From positions 12,051,328 to 12,115,327 of the forward strand of contig NC_135386.1 of NCBI RefSeq assembly GCF_049243985.1: 64,000 nucleotides of DNA, written 5' to 3'. Made by a program: the position numbers and the translations under genes. Positions 39,700-50,419 of the stretch are shown piece after piece (the stretch's first letter is position 1; each line of letters starts with the position of its first letter). This DNA is from Paroedura picta. Taxonomy: Eukaryota; Chordata; Lepidosauria; Squamata; Gekkonidae. A model generated the notes under the pieces. The model searched no databases and was not told where the DNA came from. It saw nothing but the letters and a program-made list of their open reading frames with translations.

Positions 39700-40240
39700 A
39701 TGGGCTTTGATGCTAGTTAACATATAAAATCGCCTTGAGCTGTATGGGAGGGCGGTATAAAAATTTAAGAAATAAAAAGACTTTGATTACTCCAGCTCAG
39801 TTTTATGAGCTCAGAAAGTATCCTCCACCCAGTTTTTTTTTTTTTGGCATCTTTCCATCTCCAACTAACAGCCCATTGCTACGGTAGAGCATTAATGCTC
39901 GCACATGTGAGTGTGGCCCTTTCTGCTGTCCTACATGGGAGATACTGTAACTAACCTTTGCCTGTGTGATTTGAAAAGGGCCGACTCCCTGGCCCACGTG
40001 CTGCTGGAATGCCCTTAGTACAGTTTTGATGGTGAGTTATGGGTTATCCCTATGTTAACTACCTCCTATAATAAAAGATGACAAAGACCCCTAATTTTTA
40101 GGTGGTTAGGGACCCAAGGCCTACCCTGTCAGTAGCCAAGTATTCCTCTGCCACACTTTCCTTCAAGAAATAAAGACTCCTTATTTGTTGCTCACTGAAG
40201 TAGAGGACCTTAAAAGGGAAAGGAAAGAAGCCGAGGCCTG
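39700..40240 (+). mobile_element. LINE remnants (low confidence)
   Basis: 39710-39780 is an L2-like tail (TATGGGAGGGCGGTATAAAA). Near 39955-40017 the frame reads LCLCDLKRADSLAHVLLECP, which resembles the Cys-His motif at the C-terminus of LINE proteins. The family is not certain. Confidence 0.35.
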
Positions 40241-40959
40241 CATACCCTCCGAAATCCCTGCCACCTTTTCAGCCTTTGATTTGATATACAATCGGTCCAA
40301 GTATGCTTTCCAGATGTAGCCCTAGAATTGGTTGGTTGGTTGGAGCCTGCAAGCCTGACCATACCAGGATCTCGATGCACCTGTTGCCCTTGGAGAGGAC
40401 GTTGGGGGAGCATTTTGCCCCTCCCTCCCTGCCCCCCACTCCAGGATGGCGCTCTTGCTAATCGCGGTAGCCATGGCAACTAGGAATGACAACCTGCAAG
40501 TGTAGCTCTTGACGCAGAAATGGCCGCAGTGCATCCCACTTCTGGAAACAGCAGGAGTGGTGCTTTTGTGCTGGCGCAGTGTTTTCTGATCACTCCAGGC
40601 CGAATGACACCCTGGTCCTTATTTGAGCCCCGAGAAGCCTGTTCCCTCTCGATGCCATCTGAGCACCAGCCTGGCAGACACACTGGTGAGCGTTCATGAC
40701 CGTCTGCAGCTGCGGTTTCCATGTGTTAATTCGGAGTGCCTCTATCCGTGTGTCCCAGGCAACGTTCCCCCATACAGCGCGAACATGGAGGATCACACTT
40801 TGGAAGGCTTCCCCGTGGTCAAAGTCACCTTGCGCTTCAAAAGCCAGCAAAGGCAATCAAGACATGGTACTACCTTGCAATGCTGGTTTTCTATTAGCAG
40901 AGAGTTTTTCCACTAAGGAGTGTTCAGAGCAGGCGGTCACTGACTGCAGTTTCAAGTGG
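40241..40959. other. Intergenic, no gene recognised
   Basis: Unassigned sequence with overlapping short frames on both strands. An X-box-like GTAGCCATGGCAAC occurs at 40467. Confidence 0.4.
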
Positions 40960-40960
40960 A

Positions 40961-41056
<96 letters not shown>
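40961..41056. repeat. Inverted microsatellite (TAC)15(TAG)17
   Basis: Fifteen uninterrupted TAC units (40961-41005) are followed directly by seventeen TAG units (41006-41056). The two halves are reverse complements, so the whole tract can fold as one perfect hairpin or extrude as a cruciform. Confidence 0.95.
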
Positions 41057-41057
<1 letters not shown>

Positions 41058-41835
41058 TTGTGCGAGCATTCAGACATGGGAATCTCTAGGTGAAAACTGG
41101 AAATTGCAAAGCTCTTATAGTCTAAAGCATCAATGAAACCCAACAAGTTTTACAACAAAGTCAAAGCACCTTTATTGGCATAACAAAAGCATTTATGTTA
41201 AACGACAAGGCATTTCAATTCCCAATCCATTTGAAGAAAACCCTGTGGAGGAATTTTGCAATAGCCTCAGTTGCTTGAGAGTTTTGATCCAGTAAGAGAA
41301 AGGGCACTATCGTTGAGGGATCGTGAATCTCCCCCATGAGAGGATTTATGAACCGATCTCTTGAGCTGGTTGTGCTGATTTACAACATAAAAGCAGTACT
41401 CCACAGGAAGGCAATTAACTCATCAGTCGGATATTCTTCAAAGACCAATAGTGGTATGCAGGATAAGGTGGGGGTAGGAGGGGGGGGGAAGTTGCATATT
41501 GGGACCACAACAATATAACAGAACCAAACTGGTTCAGACACCCAGGAGGAAATGCAATGCTCAGCTGGCCACTCTAATTCTGGCACAAGGGTTTGTGAGT
41601 TTCCCCTCACTCTCACTGCCTGACTTCCGTAGAGATTTCCGTTGCACAGCTTTGCTGCGAGTGCCAGATGTTTCCACTTCAACAAGCTGGAAGTAGATCT
41701 TTCTTTGCACAATCTATTTCCCTCTTTACCGTGCAAATATATTTTATAAATAAATATTGGCCTCGTTCAGCACAGAAATTCTTACAGGGTCCCAAAATGT
41801 ATTGAAATATTGATTCATCCTTTCACGCATTACAG
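41057..41835. other. Intergenic, possible old LINE, not assigned
   Basis: Minus-strand frames (41380-41736) include FEEYPTDELIAFLWSTAF but I cannot place them in a family. A G run lies at 41480-41489. Confidence 0.3.
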
Positions 41836-41973
41836 CAGGGGTAGTCAAACTTCGGCCCTCCAGATGTCCATGGACTACAATTCCCAGGAGCCCCCTGCCA
41901 GCATTTGCTGGCAGGGGGCTCCTGGGAATTGTAGTCCATGGACATCTGGAGGGCCGCAGTTTGACTACCTCTG
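41836..41973. mobile_element. Palindromic hAT MITE, complete
   Basis: A 138-bp palindrome beginning CAGGGGTAGTCAAACTTCGG. The centre is GCCAGCATTTGCTGGC. The exact target duplication CATTACAG is at 41828-41835 and 41974-41981, with TA at positions 4-5. Confidence 0.95.
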
Positions 41974-41981
41974 CATTACAG

Positions 41982-42574
41982 TGTAATTAAACTGTGTAGT
42001 TTATTTCAAATATATATAGATGCCACCTCTCCATATAGATTAGTCTTGAAACATGACATATAAACCATAAGCCTTCTAAAAACCAGCTTGGACAGTTCCC
42101 TGCAGGAGGAGTTTCTAGCTCTCCAGGTCCTCATCCTGGATGTCTCTGGTTTCTGCTGCTGCCTCAGTAATTCTCTGTGCGATGTCTCCTGACTTGTGGG
42201 GGTGTAAACAGGACTCTCTTGCCATAGAGTTAGTGAGATAGATAGGACACTGACCACTCTCACCTTTGATCTCACTGACCAGTCCCTAGAGGTTTCCACA
42301 GTCCCCATCCTCTTTCTCCTCCATCTTTCCAGCAAGCAACATGACGGCAGAGAGATGTGTCAAATATCTCTCTCCATCCAACTATTTAGAATAGAATAGG
42401 AACCTCATCTTTACCTCTAAGTATGTAGCATTGAGTTCTTTATTAAACAGTTGTTATATTAGTGAAGTACCATGTTTGTGAATGTGTGTTTCTTTGTTAT
42501 TTTCACTCCACAAACACTCTGCCAGACGCTGCGTTACACACCTCACTAAGGCACTCTGCTAACTTTAAGGATAT
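41982..42574. other. Intergenic, no gene recognised
   Basis: A 109-codon minus-strand frame (42006-42335) is open but matches no family I know; the flanks carry no splice or start context that would support it. Confidence 0.35.
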
Positions 42575-42893
42575 TAAGATTTTACCAGTCCTTAATATCA
42601 GCCCTGACTGCTCCTTAGAAGGCCAGAGCCTGATGATGAAACTCAAATACTTTGGCCACCTCATGAGAAGGAAGGACTCCCTGGAGAAGAGCCTAATGCT
42701 GGGAGCGATCGAGGGCAAAAGAAGAAGGGGACGACAGAGAATGAGGTGGCTGGATGGAGTCACAGAAGCAGTCGGTGCAAACTTAAATGGACTCTGGGGA
42801 ATGGTAGAGGACAGGAAGGCCTGGAGGATCATTGTCCATGGGGTCGCAATGGATCAGACACGACTTTGCACTTAACAACAACAACAATATCCA
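42575..42893 (+). mobile_element. BovB LINE 3' end with ORF2 C-terminus
   Basis: The frame encodes MMKLKYFGHLMRRKDSLEKS, EGKRRRGRQRMRWLDGVTEA and EDRKAWRIIVHGVAMDQTRL, the C-terminus of BovB ORF2, then the tail GACACGACTTTGCACTTAAC with AACAACAACAA. BovB is shared by squamates and ruminants and is a known case of horizontal transfer. The copy is strongly 5' truncated. Confidence 0.9.
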
Positions 42894-44125
42894 ACAAGTG
42901 AGCCCTACCTTGACTTGAGCTTGGCTGCCTTGTGTGAGCCCTTGTGCTGTCACTCTCCGCAGGCCAGGAACGTCCCAAGCCCTTCTGGTTGCTGTAGGCC
43001 TTTCAAGGTCCTACCAGAGGGTTGGCTATCTTGCCATGGCCTTCCAGGGATATATTTGTCCCCATTGCTAACGTGTACCATAGGACTTCCTGGCAACTGT
43101 TGTTTTCCTGGGCTCCAGGGCAGATTAAAGTGCCCTAGAGAAGCCAGCTGCCTCTGGGAATGCTCATCTCAGCAGGCATTTCACAGGCATCCCAAGTGGA
43201 CACTGTTCCTGGCTTCTGCCGCTGTGGAGGGTTTTGCCTCTCTCATTCCCCTTCCCCCCCCCTCAGAAATGGTGCTTCAGTCGATCTCCCTTCCTCCATT
43301 ACAGAGCCCTTCCATCAGGGCTGCCTCTTGGATGCTCTTAGCCAGTTCAATAACAAAAGCATCACAGCAGCTCCCAAGATGGAAAGAGTGCCAATTAAAG
43401 CCAGGGTATCTTGTGGGGAGCAGAGCGTCTCTGGTGAAAGTACGAAAACAACAACTGGAGGGCCCTTGATCTTCCTTGTGCTGCAAAGTTCTGTTTGTGG
43501 AACCTGGAGAGGCAGGGAGCTTTAAACCGTCCGGCTGTTGAGCTGGAGCGCTTGGACTGCGGAAATGGAAGGAGGTCAGGTTAGCATGCTCCCCTCCTCT
43601 CTTTCTGGAGAGGAGCAAAAAAAGAGTCTCCTTTGTTTCATTGGCCACGTTGATTTGTCAGCTCCTTCTATTTGCAGTCGCCGGCTGTCTCCTTCCATTC
43701 TTAGGCATGCCGAACAAAGCTTTTATTGTTGTTTCACAACTAGCTTGGGTTGAAAAGCAGATATAAGGATGGGTGTGTATCTAACGAAACGTCAGTGGAG
43801 CCCATCTCCAAAGAAATGGCGGTCCCTTCGTGCACGACCAGCTGTGCTATACATAGCCCTAACATTGCGCTAAAATAAAAGTTCTTACAGTTGGGAAGCT
43901 GACTGCAGGACACCTGCCACTGGCTTAGAGAGAAGAGTGGCGGAGCTCCAAAAGATCAAGTCGTTACAGTTGATCGGCAAACCAAAAAGCGATGAATCCT
44001 TGCAGTCCATTAGGCCTAAGGTGTGCACACACTTTCAGATGGTGGCAAGGTTTGAACGATACAGGTGTAACTCTAGATGTGCAATTTAGCCTTGAAAGAG
44101 AAGCCACAAGTGTGGCCCCCTAGTT
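42894..44125. other. Intergenic, no gene recognised
   Basis: The 184-codon plus-strand frame at 42915-43469 overlaps frames on the other strand and shows no domain. No repeat recognised. Confidence 0.4.
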
Positions 44126-44261
44126 CAGGGGTAGTCAACCTGTGGTCCTCCAGATGTTCATGGACTACAATTCCCATGAGCCCCTGCCAGCATTTGCTGG
44201 CAGGGGCTCATGTGAATTGTAGTCCATGAACATCTGGAGGACCACAGGTTGACTACCCCTG
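44126..44261. mobile_element. Palindromic hAT MITE, complete
   Basis: Begins CAGGGGTAGTCAACCTGTGG, with the same TGTTCATGGACT variant as the copy at 18892, so these two form a subfamily. Flanks are CCCTAGTT and CCCTGGAT (6 of 8). Confidence 0.88.
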
Positions 44262-45208
44262 CCCTGGATGGAGACCACAGTGCTGAGGAAAGAAGGGTTG
44301 TGCTCTTCGAGGCTACCTTGGGCGTTATGATCATTGTCTCCTTCCTCAACACAGTGTGGGCTTCCTCACAGGCTAATATTGATAAAGTTTCCCCACTAAT
44401 GGGTTTTTAACAAAGCGATATTTTTTTTAACCAATGAAATGTGCACTTAACTTCCTGTATCCAAAAGGGCTTTGGACTTTGTTACCCTCTGAGTGCGTCT
44501 CTGTACTTTTGACGCCTATGAATTGTTCCTTTCAGAAATTCATAAGCCGAAGCCGAACAATTCAGAAGCTTTTACCCAGTTATAATGAACACTTTCCATA
44601 AATCAATAAGAAGAAACTCCTTATCCCAGTTAAGCACGGCCCGTTTTTAAGCAAATTGTCCTAGTCTAAAAAGAAACCAGTTCTTTCTGTAGGAAATGTC
44701 ACAAATTAAAAGCCTGGGTTTTTTCCCCCCCTTTGTGTGAATCTGGCCCCATTTGCTCCAACCTGGTCCTTGAACGTGTTTAACCCATTTCAAAGAGCAA
44801 TTAAAATTGTCCGGGTTGTTATTTTTGTGACAAGCAGCATTCGGAACGCTTTACAGAGAAAAATAACAAAAGCAGGGGCATGAAAGAGGCACATAACGGC
44901 GTGTGGGAGCCAACGGCACAATTCTTTCTCCCTGCCTCACAAGTACCAGAACTGGAGCCTTCACCAGTGCAACCAATCGGCAGTTTCCAGAAGACAGTTC
45001 TTTCTCCAGCCAGTAATGATAACCTTATCACCAAGAGGTGTGATGGCTCTGCGGCACCTTCATGTCCAGAGGCAACATACCTCTTGATGCAAAGCTGGAA
45101 AGACTGACACTCAGCCCAGGTTAGACAGACAGGCTGTTGGTGGATGCAGAAGCTGCTTGGCACCCGCAGAGCCAGCCTGTCCTGGAGGGGGTTGTGCTTC
45201 CCCTAAGG
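44262..45208. other. Intergenic, repeat-free
   Basis: No gene recognised. The stretch 44370-44720 is AT rich, has no repeat signature and looks like candidate conserved non-coding DNA. Confidence 0.35.
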
Positions 45209-45341
45209 CAGGGGTAGTCAAACTGCGGCCCTCCAGATGTCCATGGACTACAATTCCCAGGAGCCCCTGCCAACGTTTGCTGGAGGGCCGCAGTTTGACT
45301 ACCCTATGGACATCTGGAGGGCCGTAGTTTGACTGCCCCGG
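45209..45341. mobile_element. Palindromic hAT MITE, internally rearranged
   Basis: The left arm CAGGGGTAGTCAAACTGCGG to CCCCTGCC is followed by a short CAACGTTTGCTGGAGGGCCG junction and then by two right-arm ends (45277-45304 and 45306-45341). The left flank is CCCTAAGG; no matching right flank is seen. Confidence 0.8.
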
Positions 45342-45429
45342 CCCAAAAGAGCCGATTGGTAGCCTGGGGGCCTGGAGTGGGAGGCCTTTTATATAGCGGC
45401 CCATAGCGGGAGGCTGCGGATCATTTGCC

Positions 45430-45625
45430 AGCCTCTCTGTCAGATGGCTACCCAGCCTCTGTTTAAAGATCTCTAAAGATAGAACTTCTTTCGGGGGTTT
45501 AGACCGAATTTCTTTTGAATTAATTTAATCCCATTCATTCTGGTCTGTCCCTCTCGGGCAAGAGAGAACAACTCAAACCATCCTCCATATGGCACCCTTT
45601 TAAATACTTGAAGATGGTAATCAAA
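45430..45625 (-). mobile_element. CR1 LINE ORF2 C-terminal fragment
   Basis: GATGGCTACCCAGCCTCTGT, TTTCTTTTGAATTAATTTAA and CCTTTTAAATACTTGAAGAT match the CR1 copy at 16.7-17.0 kb in the same (reverse) orientation. The 3' UTR is absent. Confidence 0.8.
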
Positions 45626-46880
45626 TGTTCAAGAAATGGAGGGATGGACCTTTAAAGAAGAGCATTTGCAGGTTATTGGGCACTGTTGGTCAGCCATCAG
45701 AGAGGCCAAAGCTGGGAGTGAGCTGAGACTGGCCAGGGAAGCCCACTATAACAAGAAAAGCTTCTTCAGATATGTGAGGAGCAAACATAAGGTAAATAAG
45801 GCAATAGGCCCGCTGTTGGGTGAAAATGGAGAGACTCTGACAGAGGACAGAGAGAAAGCAGAAAGGCTCAGTACCTATTTTGTCTCTGTCTTTTCCCAGA
45901 ATATGGTCACAGGCAAGGTATAGTGTCTGGGTGGCAGGTTGACATGGACAGAGACATTGTTGAGAGGCACCCAGCTGCACTGGATGAGTTCAAATCCCCT
46001 GGGCCAGACAGTGTGCACACAAGAGTGCTCAAAGAACTTTCTGGTGAATCTGTGGAACCCTTGTCCATCATCTTTTGGACCTCTTGGTGGACTAGAGAGA
46101 TGCCAGAAGACTGGAGGAGAGCAAACGTTGTCCCAGTCTTCAAAAAAGGGAGGAGAAATGATCTGGAAATCTATAGGTCAGAGAGTCTGATTTCAATTGC
46201 AGGGAAGAAAATGGAGAAGATTTTAAAGGGGGTGATCTGCAAACATCTGGAGAACAATTTGTTCATCTGGGGAAGTCAGAATGCATTTGTCTCCAACCTC
46301 AGAATTTGACTGACAGGCTTATTTGTGGAAACTCAGTGGATGTTGATTACATGGATTTCGACAAGGTTCCCCATTATATTATGATGGGTAAACTGGAGGA
46401 CTGTAGACTGTATATTCAGATGAATAGGTGGATACAAAACTGGCTAGAAAGGTGAGTGGTGGGGTGCCACAAGCTTGGTACTGGGTCTGGTACTTTTCAA
46501 CATTTTTATCAGTGATGTGCATGAGGGGGTAGGGGGACTCCTAGTTAAATCTGTGGAAGATACCAGATTGGGAAGAGTAGTGATGGGACTTAGGACGTTC
46601 AGCCTGGAGAAGGGGAGGTTGAGAGGGGACATGATTGCTGTCTTTAAGTATTTTAAAGGTTGTCACTTGGAAGATGGCAAGGGACAGTTCCTGTTGGCAG
46701 CAGAGGATACAGCCCACAGTAATGATATTAAACTATGTGTAGAACGATATTGGCTAGATATCGGGGGGGGGGGGGTCTGCCTAAGGAGGTGGGGAGCTTC
46801 CCCTCTTTTGGTGCTACTTCATATGGATTCTGAAACATTCTTATTTCCTTTCCAAGCTTATGGCAATCAGTGAATCTGTT
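45626..46880 (+). mobile_element. CR1 LINE, reverse transcriptase region, broken
   Basis: Frames in order encode GPLLGENGETLTEDREKAER, DEFKSPGPDSVHTRVLKELS and PEDWRRANVVPVFKKGRRND (N-terminal RT), then LVLFNIFISDVHEGVGGLL and FSLEKGRLRGDMIAVFKYFK (C-terminal). The central catalytic part is largely deleted and the frame shifts several times. Confidence 0.85.
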
Positions 46881-46884
46881 CTGA

Positions 46885-48275
46885 AATTACACCTGTAATA
46901 GGTTAAACAGGGAACTGTAAATTCCCATCCTTCTCAAAATTTAGTCCATTGCAGCATGAGAAGTTTGAAAAGTTATCTTCACTAACTTACTTCGCAAAAA
47001 TGTTTAGTTTTGCTTCAAAAGCTTTTGATTCAGTATATGTGCCACACACAAGCTTTCCTTTCCCATGCAACCTTAGATTCAGTGTGTTCAGATGCTCCAT
47101 GATAACCGTTAAGAAAGCCAAATAAAAATCCATACAGGGTAAGAAAGTGCTTCTTGACCTATTCCATTCTCCATCAATTTTAAGATGAAAAAATGTTTGA
47201 GGACTTTGCCTCTGCTAAGCCAACTGACTGCTGTAGGGTACACTACTTCCCCATATTCTGTGTCTATCTGAGAGAAAATTTTGAAACAGATGATGAGCAA
47301 GGCCATGTTGCCTGATGCTGGATCACACTTTCCCACTGGAGAATCTTACTACACAAGCCTTGCTGATGGATGGTGCAGTGAAATTGCATGGGAAGTGTAC
47401 CATTTAATTTCAATATCTCTTCATTGATTTTTGCAATTACAACAGTTTTACTTCCCACCATATTTCTTGCACCATCAGTTGTGATGCTTTTCAATTTATC
47501 CCAAATCAGTCCAAGATTTTCTACTGATCTTTCACACCTTCAATAATATGTTTTCTGTAGATGTGGTGCCTTTCAAACTTTGCAGTGCACACAACTCTTC
47601 TGTAATTCTGAAGTTGGAATCCATCCGCCTGATAAAAATTAGTCATTGAGCAGTGTCTATAATATCATTGTGCTCATCTAACGCCAAAGGAAAAAAAATC
47701 AAAACTTTTTGCCTTGACAACCAGTGACATATGCAGCTCTTCTCCTAGTTCTTCAACATGCCTGCTGATTGTAGATGCAGATAAACTGACACAACTAACA
47801 CAAGATACCTTCTCAGGGTACATTTTGTCCATTACAAATTCACCATCATCTACCACTCTCAGCAATACATTTAGCAACATGATAGCTGGCCCTCATAGTA
47901 GACAGGTTCTCTTCAACATGCTTTCTAAAACTATTTTGCTGCAAAAACATTGATTTTTTAAGAGAGTTTATCTTGTTCACTCATACCTCTCCTTGATATA
48001 TTGAGTAGCTCTTGTGACAGGATTCAAAGTGCCTTTTAATATTGTGCTCCTTTAATACTGATACAGTTTCAGGACACATGAGGAAAACTGCTTTATCCTT
48101 GTTTAAAACAAAGAAGTACTCAGTAGTCCATTTGTCATTAAAGACATGGGGCTCATCTGTAATTTTTCATTTCTTTGAAACAGAGCTAACTTTTGCAGAC
48201 CTCTTACGGGTTTTTTTTTTAGCAGAGCAGCAGTTGCAGAGTTTCAATGTTATCCTTGAATAAATAAAAATACGA
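46885..48275 (-). mobile_element. hAT transposase fossil (ZBED/Buster- or Charlie8-like)
   Basis: On the minus strand, the first part near 48.15-48.03 kb encodes TEYFFVLNKDKAVFLMCPET and VLKEHNIKRHFESC, a BED-type zinc finger. Next come SRHVEELGEELHMSLVVKAK (47.7-47.8 kb), SITTDGARNMVGSKTVVIAK and FHCTIHQQGLCSKILQWESV (47.35-47.49 kb), and TEYGEVVYPTAVSWLSRGKV (47.2-47.3 kb). TDGA..M and HC.IH are conserved hAT catalytic-domain blocks shared with ZBED5 and GTF2IRD2. At least two frame changes split the reading frame. Terminal repeats were not found. Confidence 0.75.
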
Positions 48276-48304
48276 GTAGCATAATTTTAGAGGCCTAACT
48301 CCTC

Positions 48305-48705
48305 CCTTTCCCATTAAAGAGTAGGGACACTGTAGGACAAGAAAGTGAAATTATAACAGATGATGAAGAGAGGGCTGAACTGCTCAACTCGTATTCCTCC
48401 TCAGTCTTCTCTTGTGAGGGAAAACATGCTCAGAGTAGCAAAAACATATTGCAATAGGGGGGATGGGAATGGTGGCCTAGGATCACTGTGGGGGCAGTTC
48501 ATAAACACCTAGTTTCTTTAAATCAGGGGTAGTCAAACTGCGGCCCTCCAGATGTCCATGGACTACAATTCCCAGGAGCCCCCTGCCAGCATTCGCAGTT
48601 TGACTACCCCTGCTTTAAATGAAACAAAGTCTTCTGGCCCAAATGAATTGCATCCAAGGGTACTAAAAGAACTTGCAGATGTCATCTCTGAACCTCCCTT
48701 GTCAG
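48305..48705 (+). mobile_element. CR1 LINE fragment interrupted by a MITE
   Basis: Left of the MITE: GATGATGAAGAGAGGGCTGA and TCCTCAGTCTTCTCTTGTGA (CR1 linker before RT). Right of it: GGCCCAAATGAATTGCATCC and AGGGTACTAAAAGAACTTGC (encodes GPNELHPRVLKELADV). The palindromic element at 48524-48612 split it. Confidence 0.75.
48524..48612. mobile_element. Palindromic hAT MITE, deletion form
   Basis: An 89-bp copy: full left arm, then the centre jumps from GCCAGCATTCG to CAGTTTGACTACCCCTG. The exact target duplication CTTTAAAT at 48516-48523 and 48613-48620 shows that the deletion did not remove the ends. Confidence 0.92.
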
Positions 48706-49726
48706 CCAACTCCTTTCATGGGCAAACTGCCTCTCCTTGTGCCCACCCTCACGTTTGTTGGGGTGGTGGCAGCACCAGCTGCTTGGCTTCAACCCCCATG
48801 TAGTTAGTGGCTTTGTGAATCCTCACTGAGCTGAGGGGAAAAATCCCACACCTTTCTTTGTTTTCGCTGCCATTCTCCCCACATTATTTTATCCCAGTCT
48901 TATAGTCGTGTCCCCCCAGCGATTTCCCTTCTATTTCCTGACTCCTTCAACCACCCACCCCTCACTGTGTCTCCACTCCCACAGCCCCAGCAGCCTCCTC
49001 TTCCACGATCCAGTTGCTCGTGGGCTGGATCTGAGCTTACCTTATCTCGATCCAAGAGAGGGTTTTCTGCAAGAGCTGCTCATTTGCAATGTCTTTCCTC
49101 TCCCCCTGCACCCAATGCCAGGCATTAAAAGACACTGACCTTTTAATCAGCAACTTAATTGAAATTTGAATATGCGTCAGACCTAAGCGCCCAACAGAGG
49201 CGCATAACTGACAGAAGGAGACACCAAGAGGTTTGAATTCTTATTGAAATAGGAGCATTTTTTGAAAACAAGATAATTATAACTTCTTAATCAGCACCAA
49301 ATTGTCTCTCCCTTTCATCTTCCTTCTTGATCTTAATTAATTGCATCTAATAAGAATTGGAGAGTTTTCCCACCAAAAAGAAGTTGACCAGGCAGGAAGA
49401 GAGTCTAGGGAAGCAGTCTGAGACTGCTGAGAGAGGAGCTCATAAAAGCACACTGACCTGCAGCTCTGTGTGCAATTCTAAGCAGGAGTGACGAAAACCC
49501 ACACTGGAAACTGGAATTGCTGGAGCACAAGGGGTGGCTACAACTTTGGGCAGGATCCCTCGACGGAAAGTGAAGATGAGCTTGACCAAAGCGGCCTCTT
49601 TGCAAACCCCTTGAAGAATTTGTATGACTCAGAGAAGCTGAGAGGAAGGAAATGTCAAGGCAGCAGGGAAGGGATGTTTATGACAGACACCCACGCACTT
49701 CCCCACTCTAGGGACGCCAGCCTGGG
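48706..49726. other. Intergenic, no gene recognised
   Basis: Pyrimidine-rich sequence at 48.85-49.0 kb and an AT-rich, repeat-free stretch at 49135-49370 that may be conserved non-coding DNA. Confidence 0.35.
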
Positions 49727-49880
49727 GACCTCCTGGAATTTCATGTTATCTTCAGGCTAGAGAGGAGAAAATTGATGTTTTGGAGGATGGAGTCTATGGC
49801 CTTGTACCCCACTGAGGTCCTCTCTATGCCCCATCCCCAAATCTCCAGGAGTTTCTCAACTTGGATCTGGCAGCCCTACC
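49727..49880 (+). repeat. TTGCCAACC-family element, right part
   Basis: GGGACCTCCTGGAATTTCAT, GGAGGATGGAGTCTATGGCC, CCCCACTGAGGTCC and AAATCTCCAGGAGTTTCTCA then TGGCAGCCCTA. The right terminus is intact. Confidence 0.6.
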
Positions 49881-49948
49881 CCCTTGAACAGGGGGTTGGA
49901 CTAGATGGCCTTTATGGCCCCTTCCAAATCTATTATTCTGATTCTATC
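49881..49948 (+). mobile_element. CR1 LINE 3' tail
   Basis: TTGAACAGGGGGTTGGACTA, GATGGCCTTTATGGCCCCTT and ATTATTCTGATTCTAT. Confidence 0.7.
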
Positions 49949-50419
49949 CCGCCAGTGGCCGACCCTTCCTCACTCTGTGGTAAAATTTCCCCCCAACATA
50001 AAATGTTGTCCCCTCACAGCCTGAGCTGCCCTTGTTTTGTGGCTCCCTAGTTATCAAATGACACTCACTGTCCCATTTGGGGACTGACAGATCTTTTTGA
50101 CTTTACTCAACCCAGGAACGTCTGGGGAAGTTGCAGGAGCTTTCTTTCATGTCACCTGCCAGAAATGGCACTGAGGCATTGTTGACAGCAATCAAATAGA
50201 AGAATTTATTTTACAAAGGGGAATAGGGTAGTTGTAATGAGGAAGTTCAAGCTTTTTCTACATAAATCTGATATTATTCAGTTAGAAGTTCTTAGTTACA
50301 GGCTTTCCAATAGTTCATAGACATTTACTTTGCTTTTAAACTGAGAGGTTCCGTTACTGTGTTTGTGCAAAGACACGTCTTTTTCTTTTATCTTTTTACC
50401 TGGATTCACTTGTAGCAGA
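49949..50419. other. Intergenic, unassigned
   Basis: No gene or repeat recognised. Confidence 0.4.
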
